Origin: Chloroflexota bacterium
GTDB taxonomy: Bacteria > Chloroflexota > Anaerolineae > Anaerolineales > UBA4823
Assembly: GCA_017860725.1 (NCBI GenBank)
Contig: JAGDMX010000232.1
Coordinates: forward strand, 1 to 5,143
Length of the DNA stretch: 5,143 bases
Direction of reading: 5' to 3'
Below, piece after piece: positions 1 through 5,143 of the stretch (its first letter is position 1; the number at the start of each line of letters is the position of its first letter). Both the position numbers and the translations under genes were made by a program. A model generated the notes under the pieces. That model was not told the origin of the DNA. It did not search any database and was given only the letters and a program-made list of their open reading frames with translations.

Positions 1-619
1 CTTCAGCGCAACCGCCCGGGGTTTGGTACCAGCAGTCGTAACCGCTGGCACGGTCGCCGACGATCCGACTGACGGTAGCTGCAGCCTGACCTCACCGAAC
101 GCGCAATTGATCCCGGTGGTTGTCCCGTCAGGCACGACCTATGCGCGCTTCGCCTTGTTTGACGCGGATGTCAATCCCGGCAGCGATATTGACCTATGCG
201 TGTTCGACAGCGCCGAAGTATTGGTCGGTTCAAGCGGCAGCGGCACATCTGCTGAACAGGTTAACCTTTTGAACCCGGCAGCGGACACCTATACCGTTGT
301 CGTCCAGGGTTGGGGTGTTGTGGGCTCAAGCCCGTTCAAGCTGCATACCTGGCTGCTTGACAGCACGGCCGCCGGCAATATGGCAGTCGATGCTCCCACC
401 TCAGCCACAATCGGTGAGACCGGCACGATCACCCTGAGTTTCAGCGGGCTATCAGCTGATACGAAGTACCTCGGATCTGTAGCTTACAGCGGTGCGAGCG
501 GCATGCCGAATCCGACCATCGTTTATGTGGATACGAGTGCCTCGGCGCCTTTATCCACGGGGTACACCGATGTGGAAGGCGCTCCGCGTAGCCTGTTTGT
601 TCCACTGATCAAGCGTTAA
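1..619 (+). CDS. Secreted S8 (subtilisin-like) serine peptidase, C-terminal part (partial at left edge)
   Basis: The frame is open to the left edge (first full codon at position 2), so the TTG at 23 is an internal codon, not the start. The visible 205 residues contain no catalytic triad; that part would lie upstream. Residues 35-118 form a beta-rich domain resembling a pre-peptidase C-terminal (PPC-like) domain, with GTTYARFALFDAD, SDIDLCVFD, GSGTSAEQVNL and DTYTVVVQGWG. Residues 125-180 form a second beta domain with GETGTITLSFSGL and KYLGSVAYS. From memory, this order and wording is typical of the C-terminal region of S8 peptidases in Chloroflexota and Actinomycetota, where such domains aid stability, secretion or substrate binding. 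The protein ends in LFVPLIKR, a hydrophobic-basic tail discussed in the findings. It is convergent with the next gene, and a terminator hairpin starts 18 nt after the TAA. It could instead be another secreted protein carrying the same C-terminal domains, because the protease domain is not in view. Confidence 0.75.
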   Translation, partial: FSATARGLVPAVVTAGTVADDPTDGSCSLTSPNAQLIPVVVPSGTTYARFALFDADVNPGSDIDLCVFDSAEVLVGSSGSGTSAEQVNLLNPAADTYTVVVQGWGVVGSSPFKLHTWLLDSTAAGNMAVDAPTSATIGETGTITLSFSGLSADTKYLGSVAYSGASGMPNPTIVYVDTSASAPLSTGYTDVEGAPRSLFVPLIKR

Positions 620-637
620 ACTCGTTTTATAATCTAT

Positions 638-680
638 AGCAAGAAAAATCCCGAATTTAGTGTTCGGGATTTTTCTTGCT
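638..680. terminator. Bidirectional intrinsic terminator between convergent genes
   Basis: A perfect 18-bp inverted repeat (638-655 pairing with 663-680) flanks a 7-nt loop, TTTAGTG. The central stem carries CCCGAA/TTCGGG. Outside it, an A-rich left arm and T-rich right arm (ATTTTTCTTGCT) supply a U-rich tail on either strand. It follows the plus-strand peptidase stop by 18 nt. Its rightmost base is also the last base of the TAA stop of the minus-strand deacetylase-like gene, so for that gene the stem begins at the stop codon. Position and symmetry support a shared terminator for both genes. Confidence 0.9.
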
Positions 681-1429
681 TAAGTCGCTGCTCCTGAGAT
701 CATCTGGCCGAAAGTCAGTTTCTTTGTACCTGTGACGATCGGATAAGTCTTCTCCCCGCAGTATGGATAATAACAGGGTAGGCTGTAAGGGGTGAGATCC
801 TTAAATTTGATGCTGCGCTCGGGCCGGTAGCCGGCGAAGGCCAGCGAATAGCCAAGCGGTTTTAAGAGTAAATCGGAGCGGGTTGGAACCGAATCGAATG
901 GGAAGCCGAAGAACCTGACCGGATGGCCGATTTTCGTCTCGATCAGAAGCTTGCTGGTTTTGGCGTCCCACTTGCGCCCCGCCAGCGTGAGCTTCTTGTA
1001 ATCTGGATGATAAACACCGTGTGAGCCAATCTCCACCAGGCCGCTGGCTTGCCACTCTTTGAGCTGGTCCCAACAGATATAGTTATCCTTGCATTCGTCC
1101 TTGATCATGTTCGTGAGTACCAAGAAGATGGCGTGAAAGCCAAACTTCTCCAGCGCCGGGAATATGACATCGTGGAAATTTTGGAAGACCGGCTGGCCGA
1201 GGTCGAAGCGTAAGACGCACGATTTCTGTGGCGGCTGCGAGGTTCCCTGCACAAAATCAACCAGTTCGTCGCCGGTCAGCGGCTGGTAACCATTATCGCT
1301 CAGCCATTGCATCTGCGCCAGAAACCACTCCGCCTTCATTTGGATCGTCGCGCCCATCTTGTATTCTGTATGATGGTATTCGATGGCTGGGAGTCGGACT
1401 GCCAGGGGTGGGTTGGGATTGTCAGTCAT
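680..1429 (-). CDS. Polysaccharide deacetylase (NodB/CE4-fold) family protein with altered metal-site motif
   Basis: This 249-residue protein (ATG at 1429) has the layout of short PgaB/IcaB-like deacetylases. It has an N-terminal AIEYHH segment (residues 15-20), motif 1 at 73-78, motif 2 GSHGVYHP at 135-142 and a motif-3-like FGFPFD at 174-179. CE4 enzymes remove N-acetyl groups from chitin-, PNAG- or peptidoglycan-type sugars using a metal held by Asp-His-His. Here both motif 2 histidines (H137, H141) are present, but motif 1 reads RFDLGQ instead of TFDDG. The first Asp (D76, normally the catalytic base) is kept, while the second (normally a metal ligand) is Leu77. Activity is therefore doubtful. 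No signal peptide is visible, which suggests a cytoplasmic location and is unusual for this family. It is the last gene of a probable three-gene operon, 13 nt after the methyltransferase stop. An upstream in-frame TTG at 1450 would add 7 residues and overlap that gene by 8 nt, but the ATG has a better ribosome-binding site. Confidence 0.82.
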   Translation of the reverse strand: MTDNPNPPLAVRLPAIEYHHTEYKMGATIQMKAEWFLAQMQWLSDNGYQPLTGDELVDFVQGTSQPPQKSCVLRFDLGQPVFQNFHDVIFPALEKFGFHAIFLVLTNMIKDECKDNYICWDQLKEWQASGLVEIGSHGVYHPDYKKLTLAGRKWDAKTSKLLIETKIGHPVRFFGFPFDSVPTRSDLLLKPLGYSLAFAGYRPERSIKFKDLTPYSLPCYYPYCGEKTYPIVTGTKKLTFGQMISGAAT

Positions 1430-1435
1430 AGGTAT

Positions 1436-1441
1436 CTCCAA
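1436..1441 (-). promoter_or_regulatory. Ribosome-binding site that fixes the deacetylase-like gene start
   Basis: On the minus strand TTGGAG lies 6 nt before the ATG at 1429, between the methyltransferase TAG (1443-1445) and that ATG. This favours the ATG over the in-frame TTG at 1450. The TTG does have a purine stretch (GAGAGG) upstream, but that stretch is explained by the coding of the methyltransferase C-terminus. Confidence 0.65.
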
Positions 1442-1442
1442 T

Positions 1443-2594
1443 CTAACCAACAGAACCTCTCGCCAGCATCACCGAGATGCCACCGTTGACCAGGTGCAAG
1501 CTGGTATCGAGTGGTAGGTGGGCCTGGCTGAGCAGCTTCAGGTCGCTGCACAGGATAGCGACTTGCCAGGACGGGCATTTGGCGCGCAGCACATTGCCAA
1601 GCTGGGCGTAGAGATTGCGCAGGTCCTTTTCGGAGCTGACCCGCAACCCATAAGGTGGGTTGGTGACGATCCAGCCCGGACCGGGCGGCGGTTGGATGGC
1701 GGAGACAGCCTGGCAGGTGAACTCGATCAACCCAGCCACGCCAGCGCGTTCTGCATTCGCATGCGCCATCTCGATTGCGCCAGCATCCCGGTCGGAGGCC
1801 AGGATGTGAGCTCTACCTGCGGTTGGTAAACGGCGGTGGTGCTTTTCTGCTCGAGCGGTCATTGATTCCCATAGCCCGGCTTCGTAACCTGGCCAGTCCA
1901 TGAAGGCGAAATGTCTGCGCTCGCCGGGGGCAAGTCCTGCGGCCAGCATGGCGGCTTCGATAGCGATCGTGCCCGATCCACAGAATGGGTCGAGCAAAGG
2001 TGCGCCAGGATCCCACGAGGCTGCCAGCAGCATCCCTGCCGCCAGGCTCTCACGCAGCGGCGCCTTGGCTGTTGCCAGCCGGTAACCTCGTCGGTGAAGC
2101 AGCTCGCCGGATGAATCAATGCTGATAGTGCAGATGTCGTGCGCAAGGCGGACGATCACCAACTGAGGCGGCTGGCCTTCATCTTCATCGCTGAATTTGA
2201 GCACTTGCGGTAGGCTGCCCAGGCGGTCGCCGATTGCCGCTGCCACACGCTGAGCGACCCCGTCAGAATGGTACAGGCGCGATTTATGGCAAGTTACCCG
2301 CAGGGAGATCGGCATGCCGGGTTTCACGAAATGCTCCCACTCCAGCTTGCCGGCGCGCTTGCGCAGCTCACTGAACCCGATCGCTTCGAATTCGCCCAAT
2401 CGCACCAGCACCCGGCTGGCGCTGCGCAGCCACAGGTTGGCACGGTAGATGCCGTGTAGGTCACCTGCGTAGGCAATCCCGCCGCTCTGCACGCTGCCAG
2501 GTTCCTTTTCAGGTTTGAGCAAGCCAAGCAGCTCAAGCTCTTGGGCAGTAAAAGGTTCCAGGCCGGGGGCGGTGACTGCAAAGATTGAGTACAT
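1443..2594 (-). CDS. rlmL: THUMP-domain class I SAM-dependent RNA methyltransferase, RlmL/YpsC family
   Basis: This 383-residue cytosolic enzyme is predicted to methylate guanine N2 in 23S rRNA (m2G at the site made by E. coli RlmL), using S-adenosylmethionine. An N-terminal ferredoxin-like plus THUMP RNA-binding region covers roughly residues 1-158 and includes GGIAYAG (38-44). The linker motif HRRGYR (167-172) and LRESLAAG (180-187) are family hallmarks. The Rossmann methyltransferase domain has motif I LDPFCGSGTIAIEAA (201-215), an acidic ASDRD (266-270) and the catalytic NPPYG (312-316). The length fits the stand-alone RlmL half; E. coli RlmL is about twice as long because it is fused to RlmK. 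The ATG at 2594 has AGGTAG upstream and lies 18 nt after the lipoprotein stop, so co-transcription is likely. All key motifs are intact. The exact target base is inferred from the family, and some relatives (Trm14/TrmN) act on tRNA. Confidence 0.92.
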   Translation of the reverse strand: MYSIFAVTAPGLEPFTAQELELLGLLKPEKEPGSVQSGGIAYAGDLHGIYRANLWLRSASRVLVRLGEFEAIGFSELRKRAGKLEWEHFVKPGMPISLRVTCHKSRLYHSDGVAQRVAAAIGDRLGSLPQVLKFSDEDEGQPPQLVIVRLAHDICTISIDSSGELLHRRGYRLATAKAPLRESLAAGMLLAASWDPGAPLLDPFCGSGTIAIEAAMLAAGLAPGERRHFAFMDWPGYEAGLWESMTARAEKHHRRLPTAGRAHILASDRDAGAIEMAHANAERAGVAGLIEFTCQAVSAIQPPPGPGWIVTNPPYGLRVSSEKDLRNLYAQLGNVLRAKCPSWQVAILCSDLKLLSQAHLPLDTSLHLVNGGISVMLARGSVG

Positions 2595-2612
2595 AAATAC
2601 TACCTATATTTA

Positions 2613-3626
2613 CTATTTGATCATCAGCTCAACTGAATCCATCGCCAGTGTCGAGCCGTCGGCGGCGCTCAGGTCTTGTAGCTCCAGGCGCACGAGCAAG
2701 CCCGCGGGAATATTTGTCAGGTCGATCGTCGTATCAAACGTGCCCGCATCGCCGGGGTTGGCTGCATTAACCGTGACCGGTCCTTCGGCCAATTTATTTC
2801 CTTGCCCGTCGAAAATGCGATAGACCAGGTTGTTCTCGAAGGGTGCGATAGTCACGTTGCCCTGTAGGGGGAATGAACCCGAGACGACATCGCCGGTTTT
2901 CGGGCTGGTAATCGCGATGCCGCGCTGCATGCCATTCGGAGTGATCGACTCCAGCCGCTGAAGAATCAGTCCGCTTTTGCTTAAAGTGTATGTTTCGATC
3001 ACTGGCAGATCAGGGCAACATAATGGAGCCTGCTTGCTGTGGATGACGCCTTCCAGCACGATCTTGCCATCCTGGATTTTGAGAGAATTAATCCTCGGAC
3101 GATCGCCCACCATTATGGCGCTGCCCTGATGCGGTGCGCCGTCTTGATCCAACATCGCGATCAGCGAGATGAATGTGCCCGACCCGCCGCCATTCTCAGC
3201 CAGCAGGATGGCGGCATCCGGTTCTCCATCATGGTTCAAATCACCAAAAGCGATGGACTCGAGTAGACTGGCGCGTAGATAGTCTACGCCATTGCCGGCT
3301 TCGTATTTTCCTTGCGTTAGCTGGATAGTTTTTCCATACATCGGGCTGGTGAAAGTGAAGTTTTTCAATTTGTCAACGGTCAGGTCGCTGGGTGTGGTAG
3401 GGGCAACTGTCAGGGTTGGAGGTGGCAGAGTAGCAGGTTCAGTTGCAGTCGCCCTAGTCGCTGTGGGAGCGAGGGTGGCTGGGACGCTAGTGGGTTGGGC
3501 ACTTACCGGTTGCGTGGCAGATGGCCCGCTCAAAGCGGGCTGGGTGGCGACCGGCGCGGCACAGGCGCTCAACAGTAGAAACATCGTCAGGAAAAAGAAG
3601 TAGAGTGGACTTCGTATCGGTTTCAT
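2613..3626 (-). CDS. Lipoprotein with Thr/Pro-rich linker, Ca-loop-like domain and Gmad2-like C-terminal domain
   Basis: This is a 337-residue exported lipoprotein of unknown function. Residues 1-21 form a signal peptide with a long hydrophobic core (LYFFFLTMFLLL). The lipobox LSAC puts the lipidated cysteine at C22. Residues 24-80 are a low-complexity Ala/Thr/Pro/Ser spacer, a common way to hold a domain away from the membrane. Residues 85-230 form a globular region with GDLNHDGEPDA at 128-138, a DxNxDGxxD loop of the kind that binds calcium in FG-GAP or dockerin-like folds, and a CC pair at 203-204 inside APLCCPDLPV. Residues 236-330 resemble the Gmad2 immunoglobulin-like domain (IAITSPKTGDVVSGSFPLQG, then YRIFDGQGNKLAEGPVTV), known from spore-germination and other cell-surface proteins. 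It is the first gene of a three-gene cluster, with the terminator of the preceding operon 72 bp upstream of its ATG. The Shine-Dalgarno is weak. Lipoprotein status is firm; the Gmad2 call is from memory of the family pattern. Confidence 0.85.
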   Translation of the reverse strand: MKPIRSPLYFFFLTMFLLLSACAAPVATQPALSGPSATQPVSAQPTSVPATLAPTATRATATEPATLPPPTLTVAPTTPSDLTVDKLKNFTFTSPMYGKTIQLTQGKYEAGNGVDYLRASLLESIAFGDLNHDGEPDAAILLAENGGGSGTFISLIAMLDQDGAPHQGSAIMVGDRPRINSLKIQDGKIVLEGVIHSKQAPLCCPDLPVIETYTLSKSGLILQRLESITPNGMQRGIAITSPKTGDVVSGSFPLQGNVTIAPFENNLVYRIFDGQGNKLAEGPVTVNAANPGDAGTFDTTIDLTNIPAGLLVRLELQDLSAADGSTLAMDSVELMIK

Positions 3627-3698
3627 TTTTTAAGGTGTCCCATAAGCAAATCTGTTAGGCATGTGATTTGTGAAATTTCTTATTGCCGATTTAACTAT

Positions 3699-3737
3699 AA
3701 CTTAAAACTCCACCGCAGGATGGTGGAGTTTTAAGTT
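3699..3737 (-). terminator. Intrinsic terminator of the hydrogenase operon
   Basis: A perfect 16-bp inverted repeat (3699-3714 with 3722-3737) has a 7-nt loop (GCAGGAT on the plus strand). Read on the minus strand it lies 33 nt after the TGA of the hydrogenase maturation protease. The 3' arm is GGTGGAGTTTTAAGTT, with a GC-rich loop-proximal stem and a U-rich outer part. It separates the hydrogenase operon from the lipoprotein operon, whose start codon is 72 bp further on. The leader 3627-3698 must hold any promoter of that second operon, but I see no convincing -35/-10 pair there. Confidence 0.82.
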
Positions 3738-3770
3738 TTCATCTTCTGCGTTGGCAAGAACCGTCCAAGA

Positions 3771-4253
3771 TCATACCCATTCAGAGAGCACCCGACGTGT
3801 GTGCTCAATGATCTCAGGCATCGCTGATTTAACAATCTCGCTCAGTCCAATTTTTACAGTCAGATCAGAGGGTTGTATTCCGATCAGATGCAGCTGCTCA
3901 GGAAGCGCCTGCTGGATACTCGCCAGCCCCAGCACCTCTTTAAAGCTAAGTTGATGTTCAGATAGTTTAATCCCTGCCAATAACGAAATTTCTTTCTTTT
4001 CTAATTCGATTACCGTCCCGGCTGGTTGGTCTGCATCGATAGCGTCCAACACTAGCAGGTGGCTGCATTCTTCCACCAGAGGCAGTAAGTCGAGACCCAT
4101 CACACCACCATCGATCCACTCAAAACCGGATTGATTGCCAAGTTGGTCCCGTGCCGTGTGTAAAGCAAACACCCCCAGGCCTTCATCGCCGCAAAGGATA
4201 TTCCCAAGGCCAAGCACAACCCTGCGTTTTTGGATAGAAACCCGGCTAGCCAT
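3771..4253 (-). CDS. hyaD: [NiFe]-hydrogenase maturation protease, HyaD/HybD family
   Basis: This 160-residue cytosolic endopeptidase (family M52) is predicted to cut the C-terminal tail from the hydrogenase large subunit after nickel insertion, letting the active site close. The sequence shows GLGNILCGDEGLGV (15-28), DGGVMGLDLL (48-57), LLVLDAID (66-73) and LSEHQLSFKEVL (97-108). The three nickel-sensing ligands known from E. coli HybD (Glu16, Asp62, His93) correspond to E24, D70 and H100, so all are kept. The segment around LPEQLHLIGIQPSDL is closer to HyaD/HupD than to HybD by eye. I chose the ATG at 4253. It overlaps the large-subunit stop by 8 nt (ATGGCTAG), which suggests translational coupling, and it gives the usual short lead before GLGN. 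An in-frame ATG at 4304 would add 17 residues but has no ribosome-binding site and would overlap the large subunit by 59 nt. The substrate gene lies directly upstream, and a terminator follows. Confidence 0.93.
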   Translation of the reverse strand: MASRVSIQKRRVVLGLGNILCGDEGLGVFALHTARDQLGNQSGFEWIDGGVMGLDLLPLVEECSHLLVLDAIDADQPAGTVIELEKKEISLLAGIKLSEHQLSFKEVLGLASIQQALPEQLHLIGIQPSDLTVKIGLSEIVKSAMPEIIEHTRRVLSEWV

Positions 4254-5143
4254 GTGTAATGTACAGTCCGCTATCCGCTTTGGACCCAACCTGGCCGGCT
4301 GCATCGATCAGATGGACCGAACACGACATACATGGGTCGAACGAGTGAATGGTACGCAGAATTTCGATCGGGCGATCTGGATCGGCCACAGGCGTGCCAA
4401 TCAGGGATTCTTCGAATGCGCCGCGCTTGCCGCTTGGATCGCGCGGTGAACCATTCCAGGTTGTCGGTACCACCATCTGATAGCTTTCGATCTTTCCATT
4501 CAGGATACGCACCCAATGTCCCAGTCCGCCGCGTGGCGCTTCAGTTGTGCCCCAGCCGCTGGCGTCCGCTGGCCAGGAGTTCGGGTTCCATTTCGCGCCG
4601 TTGTGAACGCTTAGCCTGTTGGAATTTAGATTTGTTTCCAATTCAGTCAACCATACGTCCAATTGTTCGGCGATCATTTGGGTTTCGAGGCCGCGGGCTG
4701 CCATGCGTCCGAGGGTAGAGAAGAGCGCGCTACTTGGTAACCCCAGGTCACTTAGGAACTGATTGATCAGCTCGACCGCACTTGGCATCCCGGCGACATA
4801 CGCCACCACCATGCGCGCCAGTGGGCCGACTTCCATCGGATTTTCTTCGTAACGCGGCGCCTTCAGCCAGGAATACTTGCTCTCAACGTTAAGCAAATCA
4901 AAAGGCGGCTGAGGTCCGGTGTAATTGGGCTGAGTCTCACCCAGGTAAGGGTGAAGGCCGCTCGCATCGCCGCCCGAGTAGTTGTACCAAGAGTGGGCTA
5001 TGTATTCGATTATCCTGTTTTGGTCCAATGGCAAGGGTGGTTGGGAGAGATTTTTGTTATATACGATCCCCTGCGGGAGCCAGTAAGCGGAGACCCTGCC
5101 GCTAGTATCCAGTGGAAAATCGCCATAGGACAGGAAATTCCCA
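4246..5143 (-). CDS. [NiFe]-hydrogenase large subunit, group 1 type (HyaB/HupL/HybC-like), C-terminal part (partial at right edge)
   Basis: The frame is open to the right edge, giving 298 visible residues, about half of a typical 560-600-residue subunit. The TTG at 5034 is internal: upstream in-frame codons encode GNFLSYGDFPLD and QGIVYNKNLS, both family-like. The protein carries the Ni-Fe(CN)2CO site that splits or makes H2. Visible landmarks, numbered in the fragment, are HSWY (50-53), KAPRYEENPMEVGPLARM (94-111), EAPRGGLGHW (201-210) and SFDPCMSCSVH (267-277), where C271 and C274 are the second pair of metal-binding cysteines. The first pair (RxCGxC) lies outside the window. The ending resembles HybC's SFDPCMACAVH, which points to a group 1 uptake enzyme; this is a motif-level judgement. 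After H277 come 21 residues, LIDAAGQVGSKADSGLYITHG, the predicted tail removed by the protease encoded next. The small subunit and any cytochrome b partner would be further upstream, off the window. Confidence 0.95.
   Translation of the reverse strand, partial: GNFLSYGDFPLDTSGRVSAYWLPQGIVYNKNLSQPPLPLDQNRIIEYIAHSWYNYSGGDASGLHPYLGETQPNYTGPQPPFDLLNVESKYSWLKAPRYEENPMEVGPLARMVVAYVAGMPSAVELINQFLSDLGLPSSALFSTLGRMAARGLETQMIAEQLDVWLTELETNLNSNRLSVHNGAKWNPNSWPADASGWGTTEAPRGGLGHWVRILNGKIESYQMVVPTTWNGSPRDPSGKRGAFEESLIGTPVADPDRPIEILRTIHSFDPCMSCSVHLIDAAGQVGSKADSGLYITHG
4249..4311 (-). other. Region encoding the cleavable C-terminal tail of the hydrogenase large subunit
   Basis: These 21 codons follow the conserved His of DPCMSCSVH (codon 4312-4314) and run to the TAG at 4246-4248. 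In known group 1 enzymes the maturation protease cuts directly after this His. The E. coli HybC tail is 15 residues by memory, so this one is somewhat longer. The last codons overlap the start of the protease gene. Confidence 0.8.

Noticed and set aside
23..25. TTG at 23 as the start of the first plus-strand gene
   Set aside because: The frame is open to the edge and there is no ribosome-binding site or signal peptide. The visible part is plainly the C-terminal end of a larger exported protein.
628..633. Perfect TATAAT on the plus strand, like a -10 promoter box
   Set aside because: It lies 5 bp before a terminator hairpin with no plus-strand gene downstream and no -35 box at the right distance.
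3524..3540. Short inverted repeat GCCCGCT-CAA-AGCGGGC
   Set aside because: It lies within the lipoprotein coding sequence (residues about 29-35). A 7-bp stem with no U tail is likely chance in a low-complexity region, though it could slow early translation.
3292..3603. Plus-strand open frame opposite the lipoprotein signal and linker region
   Set aside because: It is the antisense shadow of a Thr/Ala/Pro-rich coding stretch, rich in Val/Gly/Ala as expected, with no family resemblance.
3627..3698. Possible promoter (TATAGT just past the hairpin on the minus strand) for the lipoprotein operon
   Set aside because: The -10-like box has no credible -35 partner at 16-18 bp because that space falls in the hairpin. 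A promoter probably exists in this leader but cannot be placed by eye.
4254..4304. Longer maturation protease beginning at the ATG at 4304
   Set aside because: It has no ribosome-binding site, overlaps the large-subunit gene by 59 nt, and the extra residues precede the normal family start. The ATG at 4253 fits better.
4332..4718. 128-codon plus-strand open frame opposite the hydrogenase large subunit
   Set aside because: The minus-strand frame carries conserved hydrogenase motifs throughout. The opposite frame is Arg/Ser-rich with no recognisable domain.
5032..5034. TTG at 5034 as the start of the hydrogenase large subunit
   Set aside because: The same frame stays open to the window edge and encodes conserved family sequence (GNFLSYGDFPLD), so the gene continues off the window.

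Overview
The window looks like a piece of chromosome from a Chloroflexota bacterium, probably of the Anaerolineae type. This is an inference from protein style, not from a marker gene. The clues are a secreted S8-peptidase-type protein ending in LFVPLIKR, a lipoprotein with a long Thr/Pro/Ala-rich linker behind its lipobox, and a moderately GC-rich, compact gene layout. No rRNA, tRNA, CRISPR array, insertion sequence or phage gene was seen.

Layout, left to right. (1) 1-619, plus strand: the C-terminal 205 residues of a secreted protein, most likely a subtilisin-like serine peptidase, running in from the left edge. (2) 638-680: a perfect 18-bp hairpin between convergent genes, serving as a two-way terminator. 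(3) 680-3626, minus strand: a tight three-gene cluster read right to left. It encodes a lipoprotein with a Ca-loop-like motif and a Gmad2-like C-terminal domain, a THUMP/RlmL-type rRNA methyltransferase (18-nt gap), and a polysaccharide-deacetylase-fold protein (13-nt gap) that lacks a key metal-binding Asp. (4) 3699-3737: a perfect 16-bp hairpin that ends the next operon. (5) 3771-5143, minus strand: a hydrogenase operon entering from the right edge. It carries the C-terminal 298 residues of a group-1-type [NiFe]-hydrogenase large subunit, then its maturation protease, whose start codon overlaps the large-subunit stop.

How the genes work together. The hydrogenase pair is a clear functional unit. 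The large subunit ends in DPCMSCSVH plus a 21-residue tail, and the downstream protease, with all three expected metal ligands (E24, D70, H100), should remove that tail after nickel insertion. The lipoprotein/methyltransferase/deacetylase cluster is probably co-transcribed, but the three products have no obvious common pathway.

Non-coding stretches are short: 620-679 is mostly terminator, and 3627-3770 holds the second hairpin plus a leader of about 72 bp. I found no convincing promoter in that leader. The strongest oddity is the altered catalytic motif of the deacetylase-like protein. I see no clear sign of a new multi-gene system.
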